From contig QCPF01000001.1 of assembly GCA_003212655.1 (NCBI GenBank), forward strand, positions 1 through 64,000: a stretch of DNA of 64,000 nucleotides, written 5' to 3'. Origin of the DNA: Prochlorococcus sp. AG-436-D21 (GTDB lineage: Bacteria; Cyanobacteriota; Cyanobacteriia; PCC-6307; Cyanobiaceae). Made by a program: the position numbers and the translations under genes. Below are positions 59,045 through 64,000 of the stretch, piece by piece. Numbering within the stretch: the stretch's first letter is position 1; every line of letters starts with the position of its first letter. The notes under the pieces are model-generated. The model had not been told where the DNA came from. It searched no databases and saw nothing but the letters and a program-made list of their open reading frames with translations.

Positions 59045-59338
59045 ATGAAAGCTAGCGAATATAGATTATTTATTTTTGTGAATCTGATAATCCTATTCAA
59101 CTCTTTTAATAGTTATTATTTAGCTCAAATTAAACAAGATTCAATCATAAAATTATTTTGTCTTCAGAGTGTCAAAGAGGAGATGTTGAAAGCAGAAATA
59201 GTATATAGTAAGGAAATTGCGAAAGAAACTTGTGATTGTTACTACGAAGAATTTACACAAACTGCAAGTCATCAAGAGGCAAAAAGAAAATGTAAATTAG
59301 AAACTAAAGAAAATTTAAATAATAATAGAAAAATTTAA
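59045..59338 (+). CDS. Signal-anchored hypothetical protein (97 aa)
   Basis: N-terminal hydrophobic region (YRLFIFVNLIILFNSFNSYY) then a charged domain with five Cys (LFCLQS, TCDCYYEEF, RKCKLET), possibly disulfide-bonded. Lies 10 bp after the helicase gene and 11 bp before the ABC exporter gene, so within one transcript. Not recognised. Confidence 0.55.
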   Translation: MKASEYRLFIFVNLIILFNSFNSYYLAQIKQDSIIKLFCLQSVKEEMLKAEIVYSKEIAKETCDCYYEEFTQTASHQEAKRKCKLETKENLNNNRKI

Positions 59339-59348
59339 TAGTTATTAT

Positions 59349-61121
59349 ATGAGTTCTAAGAACAACCAAAATCCAATAATTAGACTTTATTTAAATCTGA
59401 TTGAAGAAAGAAGGTTACTATTTTTTGCTTTTCTTAGTTCCATTATTAACAAAATATTAGATTTAGCTCCCCCTGTAATAATTGGTCTTGCAGTTGATAT
59501 CGTTGTAAAAGAACAGAATTCATGGATTGCTGGTTTTGGGATAAAAGAAGTACCAGCACAATTGATTTTTCTTGCATTTGCTTCAGGAATAGTTTGGTCT
59601 GGAGAATCCTCCTTTGAATATTTATATTCGATTTTATGGAGAAATTTGGCTCAGCTATCGCAACATAAATTAAGAATAAAAGCTTATGAGCATATCCAGG
59701 AATTAGATATGGATTTTTTTGAAAATGATAATACTGGAAGGCTATTATCTATTTTGAATGATGATATAAATCAACTCGAGAGATTTCTAGACCAAGGGGC
59801 GAATCAGATTATTCAATTATTTATAACTGTTTTAATAATTGGGGGCACAATGATTTTTGTCGCTCCAAAAATTGCTTTATTTGCTTTCTTTCCTATTCCA
59901 ATAATATTTTTAGGATCAATTAAATTTCAAAGGAAGCTTGCTCCAAAATATAGAGATGTTAGAAATAAAGCTGGACTCTTGGCATCAAGACTAAATAATA
60001 ATTTAAGTGGAATTCTAACCATAAAAAGTTTTACTAAAGAAAAATGGGAACTAAATAGATTAAATAAAGAAAGTCTCGATTATCAAAGAAGTAATAAGGC
60101 TGCAATAAAATTATCTTCTGCTTTTATCCCTCTTATAAGATTTGCAATCTTATTTGCTTTTATAGCTATTCTATTAATTGGAGGTTTCCAAACTTGGAAC
60201 AATGCACTTGATGTAGGAACTTATAGTTTTTTAGTGTTTATTACACAAAGACTATTATGGCCTTTAACTACTTTGGGGCATGTTTTAGATGATTTTCAGA
60301 GATCTATGGCTTCAATAGATAGAGTAATTGATCTCATAGATACCCCTATAAAAATAAAAGATGGAAAAATAAAAATTGAACCTAAAGATATCAAAGGTGA
60401 AATTATTTTTAATAATGTAAATTTTAATTATCCTGGACGAGATTTAACTTTAAAAAACATAAATTTCAAAATTGAAAATAACTCCACATTAGGAATTGTT
60501 GGTTTAACAGGTTCCGGGAAAAGTACAATAATAAAATTACTTCTTAGGATTTATGATAGTAAAAATGGGTCAATAACCTTGGATGGGGTTTCTATTAAAG
60601 AAATAAATTTGAGGGATTTAAGAAAGTGTATTTCTTTAGTAAGTCAAGAAACTTATCTATTTCATGGCAGTGTACAAGAAAATATTGCTTATGGCTCAAT
60701 CAACCCAAGTCTTAAAGATATCATTAAAGCTTCAAAGATTGCGGAAGCTCATAAATTTATTGAACAATTACCAGATGGTTATAAAACTATAGTGGGGGAA
60801 AGAGGCCAAAGGCTCTCAGGTGGACAACGTCAAAGAATTGCTTTGGCGAGAGCTGTTTTAAAGGATGCTCCAATATTAATATTAGATGAAGCTACAGCCT
60901 CAGTTGATAATGAAACAGAGGCTTTAATTCAAAAATCATTATCTAAAATCACCAAAGAAAGAACAACAATAGTAATAGCGCATAGATTAAGCACCATAAA
61001 AAATGCGGATAATATTGTTGTTATTGATAAAGGTAAAATAGTTGAAAGCGGAAAACATGAAAATCTATTAGATCAGAATAAAATATATGCTGATTTATGG
61101 AACGTTCAAGTAGGAATTTAG
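59349..61121 (+). CDS. ABC exporter, half-transporter (TMD-NBD, MsbA/multidrug type)
   Basis: 590 aa: six transmembrane helices in residues 1-330 and an NBD with Walker A GLTGSGKSTIIKLLL (about 386-400), Q-loop, signature LSGGQRQRIALARA, and Walker B ILILDEATASVD. Homodimer exporter of lipid or drug-like compounds; substrate unknown. Confidence 0.93.
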   Translation: MSSKNNQNPIIRLYLNLIEERRLLFFAFLSSIINKILDLAPPVIIGLAVDIVVKEQNSWIAGFGIKEVPAQLIFLAFASGIVWSGESSFEYLYSILWRNLAQLSQHKLRIKAYEHIQELDMDFFENDNTGRLLSILNDDINQLERFLDQGANQIIQLFITVLIIGGTMIFVAPKIALFAFFPIPIIFLGSIKFQRKLAPKYRDVRNKAGLLASRLNNNLSGILTIKSFTKEKWELNRLNKESLDYQRSNKAAIKLSSAFIPLIRFAILFAFIAILLIGGFQTWNNALDVGTYSFLVFITQRLLWPLTTLGHVLDDFQRSMASIDRVIDLIDTPIKIKDGKIKIEPKDIKGEIIFNNVNFNYPGRDLTLKNINFKIENNSTLGIVGLTGSGKSTIIKLLLRIYDSKNGSITLDGVSIKEINLRDLRKCISLVSQETYLFHGSVQENIAYGSINPSLKDIIKASKIAEAHKFIEQLPDGYKTIVGERGQRLSGGQRQRIALARAVLKDAPILILDEATASVDNETEALIQKSLSKITKERTTIVIAHRLSTIKNADNIVVIDKGKIVESGKHENLLDQNKIYADLWNVQVGI

Positions 61122-61136
61122 TATGAAATTTCTAAA

Positions 61137-61694
61137 CTATATTAAAAAATTAAATGATTCAATTACATTGCTAAACATACCGTCAACTTTATTCCATCTC
61201 TCTTCATTTGTTCCCACAGCGAAAGTGTAAAGTGTTCCTCTATCAATTACGACAGTAGCTAATTCGTGTCTGGCCTGGTCATTTAGATTTAGTTCATACT
61301 CTAAATCATAGAATATATGATTCGAGGAATCCCTCTTGTTAGCATTAATTAGCTTTACCTCTCTACCTGAACCTTCGGGAGCAATAACTTTATCAATTAA
61401 TGTTTGACCTACTTCACTTGGGCTTCCTAATTGCTCTAATTGAATCTCTTTATTTACATCAGAAATAACTAAACTTAAGGTCTCATTACTATTTATTAGA
61501 TCATGATAAATAATTTCAGGACCTCCATCGACTTTTACTCTAGTCCATCCTGTTGGATACAAAAAGGCATATCTTCCATCTGGACTTTGATAAGCTTCTA
61601 ATCCTGCATTTAGTCCGCCACTACAAGCACTCAGTGTTAAACACAAAAAAATCAAAAATAAATATTTGAAAGGGTTAAATTTAATATTTTTCAT
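61137..61694 (-). CDS. psbP: PsbP-family lipoprotein (CyanoP type)
   Basis: 185 aa with lipobox LSAC (Cys24) after a signal peptide, then a PsbP domain: YQSPDGRYAFLYPTGWTRVK, PEIIYHDLINSNETLSLVIS and AVGTNEERWNKV. CyanoP is a lumenal lipid-anchored PSII assembly factor. Convergent with the ABC gene. Confidence 0.93.
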   Translation of the reverse strand: MKNIKFNPFKYLFLIFLCLTLSACSGGLNAGLEAYQSPDGRYAFLYPTGWTRVKVDGGPEIIYHDLINSNETLSLVISDVNKEIQLEQLGSPSEVGQTLIDKVIAPEGSGREVKLINANKRDSSNHIFYDLEYELNLNDQARHELATVVIDRGTLYTFAVGTNEERWNKVDGMFSNVIESFNFLI

Positions 61695-61776
61695 TTTGTT
61701 TGAAATTACTAACTAAAAACATAATAAGACATTAAAAGCAAACAATTATGGCATTTCAGAATTTTGCGTCTAAATT

Positions 61777-62397
61777 ATGCCTAGAAATAGTTTAATTTTG
61801 ATTACTTATACCAAACCGCTTTCAAAATTAATTGGTCATTTTGAGAAATTCCCAGGGATTGGTCCAAGAACAGCGCAACGATTAGCCCTGTTTATTTTGA
61901 AACAACCTGAAAATACAATAAGAGATTTTTCAAAAGCTCTGTTAGAAGCACATAGTAATGTTGGTCGTTGTAAAAAATGTTTTAATTTGACTTCAGAAGA
62001 TGAATGTGAAATTTGTAAAAATACTGAAAGAAATCAAAAATTAATCTGTGTAGTAGCAGAAACTAAAGATTTGCTTGCTTTGGAGCGCGCTAGAGAATTT
62101 AAAGGTGTTTACCATGTTATTGGTGGTTTAATATCCCCAATGGATTCTGTTGGCCCCGAACTCTTGGAAATAAGAAGTTTGGTAGAAAGAGTTAGTAAAT
62201 CTGAAATAGATGAGATCATATTGGCATTGACCCCCAGCGTTGAGGGAGATACAACAAGCCTTTATATAGGAAAATTGTTAGCTCCTTTTACTAAAGTTAC
62301 AAGGATTGCATATGGCCTCCCAATGGGCAGTGAACTTGAATATGTGGATGAAGTTACACTTGCAAGGGCGTTAGAAGGAAGAACAAAACTAAATTAG
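61777..62397 (+). CDS. recR: Recombination mediator RecR
   Basis: 206 aa: helix-hairpin-helix [20 protein letters not shown], a C4 zinc finger ([16 protein letters not shown]), a Toprim domain ([20 protein letters not shown]) and a Walker-like [16 protein letters not shown]. Loads RecA at ssDNA gaps with RecF or RecO. The lipA gene follows 4 bp later. Confidence 0.96.
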   Translation: MPRNSLILITYTKPLSKLIGHFEKFPGIGPRTAQRLALFILKQPENTIRDFSKALLEAHSNVGRCKKCFNLTSEDECEICKNTERNQKLICVVAETKDLLALERAREFKGVYHVIGGLISPMDSVGPELLEIRSLVERVSKSEIDEIILALTPSVEGDTTSLYIGKLLAPFTKVTRIAYGLPMGSELEYVDEVTLARALEGRTKLN

Positions 62398-62400
62398 ATA

Positions 62401-63300
62401 ATGAGAGAAAATAATCTAATCAAGAAAGAAAAAATTTTAAGACTTCCCTCTTGGATTAAATTTCCTATTAGTAAAGCTTCAGAATTCGAAAGAATACAAA
62501 CACTTATCAAAAAATCAAATATTCATACTATTTGTGAAGAAGCAAGATGTCCAAATAGAGCAGAATGTTATGCCTCAGGAACAGCCACTTTCTTGCTGGG
62601 TGGATCGATATGTTCTCGTTCATGTGCTTTTTGTCAGGTAAATAAAGGTAGACCTAGTTCTATCAATATCAATGAATGCACTCAAGTAGCTGAAGCAGTG
62701 AAAGTACTAAATTTGAAATATGTTGTTTTAACATCTGTAGCTAGAGACGATCTCCCTGATCATGGTGCAAATTTATTTATATCTACAATTGATGAGATTA
62801 GAAAATTTGATTCAACAATTGAAATAGAGGTTTTAACTCCTGATTTATGGGGTGGGGGCAAAAATTTTGATGAAACTAATAACCTTCAGACTCAGAGATT
62901 GAAGATGATTTTAGAAAAAGATCCAATATGCTTTAATCATAATCTTGAAACTGTTGAAAGACTGCAAAAAGAAGTTAGGAGGGGTGCAAATTACAAAAAA
63001 TCTCTAAGTTTACTAAAAAAGTCAAAAGATATTGCTCCTCATATTCAAACTAAATCAGGCATTATGTTAGGTCTTGGGGAAACATTGGATGAAATAAAAA
63101 ATACAATTTATGATCTTAAAAAAATAGACTGTGATCAAATTACAATTGGCCAATATTTAAGGCCCTCATTCAATCATTTGGCAGTTAAGAAATACTGGGA
63201 TCCATCAGAGTTTGAATATTTACATCGATTCTCTAAGGAATTAGGATTCAAAAAAGTATCTTCTGGCCCTTTAGTTAGAAGTAGTTATCATGCTGGTTAA
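62401..63300 (+). CDS. lipA: Lipoyl synthase LipA
   Basis: Radical SAM enzyme that inserts two sulfurs into octanoyl-protein, 299 aa. Auxiliary cluster C45, C50 and C56 (CEEARCPNRAEC), SAM cluster C71, C75 and C78 (CSRSCAFC), and a C-terminal RSSYHAG with the Ser ligand. Complete. Coupled to recR by close spacing; its stop overlaps the end of the next minus gene by 4 bp. Confidence 0.97.
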   Translation: MRENNLIKKEKILRLPSWIKFPISKASEFERIQTLIKKSNIHTICEEARCPNRAECYASGTATFLLGGSICSRSCAFCQVNKGRPSSININECTQVAEAVKVLNLKYVVLTSVARDDLPDHGANLFISTIDEIRKFDSTIEIEVLTPDLWGGGKNFDETNNLQTQRLKMILEKDPICFNHNLETVERLQKEVRRGANYKKSLSLLKKSKDIAPHIQTKSGIMLGLGETLDEIKNTIYDLKKIDCDQITIGQYLRPSFNHLAVKKYWDPSEFEYLHRFSKELGFKKVSSGPLVRSSYHAG

Positions 63301-63797
63301 ATTTCTTCAATTGAAGAGAGTTTCTTTTCAAGTTTTTTCAATAAGGAAATACATTCCCCGTTCATAAGTGTACCTGCACCTCCCCAAACCAATCTTAATA
63401 ATAGATCTACTGGGCTAGAACCAACTTCTTTTACAATTTTGAATCCTATTAACTTGAAATATCTTACAAGTTTTTTACTATATCCTTCACTATCAAAAAT
63501 AGCTAAAAGTCTTACTTTGTTGCTTGATTTTTTTTCAATTGCCCAAGCCATAGTTGTTGCCCATATTAATTCCGAAACAAAAGCAGGAGCTTTACTAAGT
63601 ATTCTTAATGTATCAAGCTGAATACCTTGTTTATTTAAAAAAGTCCAACCTTTCATTTCACCCCAAATCTTGATTATGTTATCTTTCTGTTCTGCTATAA
63701 CGATTCTAAAGAAACATAATCCGAGAGTTTCTCTAACTTGAATTTTAATTAATAATCCAAGGGTATTTGCTAATTTTTCTAATTCTTCAACTTTCAT
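63297..63797 (-). CDS. Conserved hypothetical protein (166 aa)
   Basis: Soluble alpha/beta protein. Basic region KVRLLAIFDSEGYSKKLVRY FKLIG and GGAGTLMNGECISLLKKLEK. GNAT-like spacing is possible but not clear. Convergent with lipA. Not recognised. Confidence 0.6.
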   Translation of the reverse strand: MKVEELEKLANTLGLLIKIQVRETLGLCFFRIVIAEQKDNIIKIWGEMKGWTFLNKQGIQLDTLRILSKAPAFVSELIWATTMAWAIEKKSSNKVRLLAIFDSEGYSKKLVRYFKLIGFKIVKEVGSSPVDLLLRLVWGGAGTLMNGECISLLKKLEKKLSSIEEI

Positions 63798-63808
63798 GAT
63801 TTTGAAAA

Positions 63809-64000
63809 TTAGTCCTTATAGATTTTTTGATTTTCCCCTTTTAATCTTTCGATTTGTTTTTGTCTTTCTTCAAACCTTTTCCTATCATCGTCACTGAACT
63901 GTTCTATGCAGAAATGACATTGGATACCCTTTCTATATTCTTTTCTTTTTTGATCTTCAATTGAAATTGGCATTCCGCATGCATGACAAATCGAGTAGGA
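63809..64000 (-). CDS. trhO: tRNA uridine(34) hydroxylase TrhO-like, 3' end only
   Basis: Partial, cut by the window edge. The last 63 codons, [20 protein letters not shown] and [16 protein letters not shown] with RQKQIERL, match the C-terminal Zn-ribbon tail (CxxC...CxxC and ERxxQ) of rhodanese-type TrhO proteins that hydroxylate U34 of tRNA. The rhodanese domain lies outside the window, so the identification is by the tail only. Confidence 0.65.
   Translation of the reverse strand, partial: SYSICHACGMPISIEDQKRKEYRKGIQCHFCIEQFSDDDRKRFEERQKQIERLKGENQKIYKD

Noticed and set aside
1-64000. CRISPR arrays, insertion sequences, prophage or integrase genes
   Set aside because: No regular spacer-repeat array and no transposase, phage structural or recombinase motif was found in the track or by reading.

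Overview
The window looks like chromosomal DNA of a high-light-adapted Prochlorococcus, or a very close picocyanobacterial relative. The evidence is low G+C almost throughout, very short intergenic gaps, many genes under 60 codons, several high-light-inducible (hli) genes, psbY, a CyanoP-type PsbP lipoprotein, ycf54, the carotenoid isomerase crtH, and a porin pair with the features of known Yfr1 sRNA targets. No rRNA, CRISPR array, insertion sequence, prophage or recombinase gene was seen. Assignments rest on reading the sequence and recalled family motifs; no database search was possible.

Layout. 1-4 kb: ychF, unknown membrane proteins and an hli cluster (three hli plus a small gene on minus, one hli on plus) with an RpaB/HLR1-like promoter. 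4-13 kb: a class I glutamine amidotransferase, a periplasmic cupin, the SelO pseudokinase-type AMPylase, an NSS-family Na+ symporter and a non-canonical NRAMP-like transporter. 13-26 kb: a small-protein region with DUF2839-, DUF1651-, DUF3721- and DUF3303-like genes, yedK, an rsuA-type pseudouridine synthase broken by one extra A, PsbY-like proteins, and two clusters of probable structured sRNAs (18.7 kb and 25.1-25.4 kb). 26-29.5 kb: an SdhA/FrdA-type flavoprotein, a DUF1330 protein and a DsrE-like protein.

29.6-33.8 kb is the most unusual region. An intact tRNA-Pro(TGG) at 33.8 kb is followed, on its 3' side, by three partial copies of its own 3' half at 32.04, 30.74 and 29.63 kb. They divide the region into consecutive 1.1-1.7 kb modules. 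At least two modules have matching short direct repeats just inside both ends, like integrase arm sites. Cargo is a few small genes per module, including a secreted trypsin-like protease, and no integrase is present. This fits serial integration of small non-autonomous elements at a tRNA gene, in the manner of tycheposons or satellites.

34.6-39.1 kb: two porin genes share about 986 bp of identical sequence including the terminator, flank a TPR-sulfotransferase gene, and both carry a GTGTGAGGA motif at the ribosome binding site that matches the Yfr1 sRNA. 39.7-64 kb is conserved core: an hli with a near-perfect HLR1 box, tRNA-Lys, psbY, trmFO, crtH, an OmpR-like regulator with a degenerate receiver and atypical composition, grxD-bolA, a PlsC-type acyltransferase, pdxJ-ycf54, a recC-methyltransferase-recB-recD operon, a DEAD-box helicase with a start-proximal hairpin, an ABC exporter, CyanoP, recR, lipA, and the 3' end of a trhO-like gene at the right edge.

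How the genes work together: light-stress protection (hli, psbY, CyanoP, crtH, ycf54), outer-membrane permeability under sRNA control (porins), recombination and repair (recBCD, recR, yedK), tRNA and rRNA modification (trmFO, rsuA, trhO), and redox/Fe-S handling (grxD-bolA, lipA).
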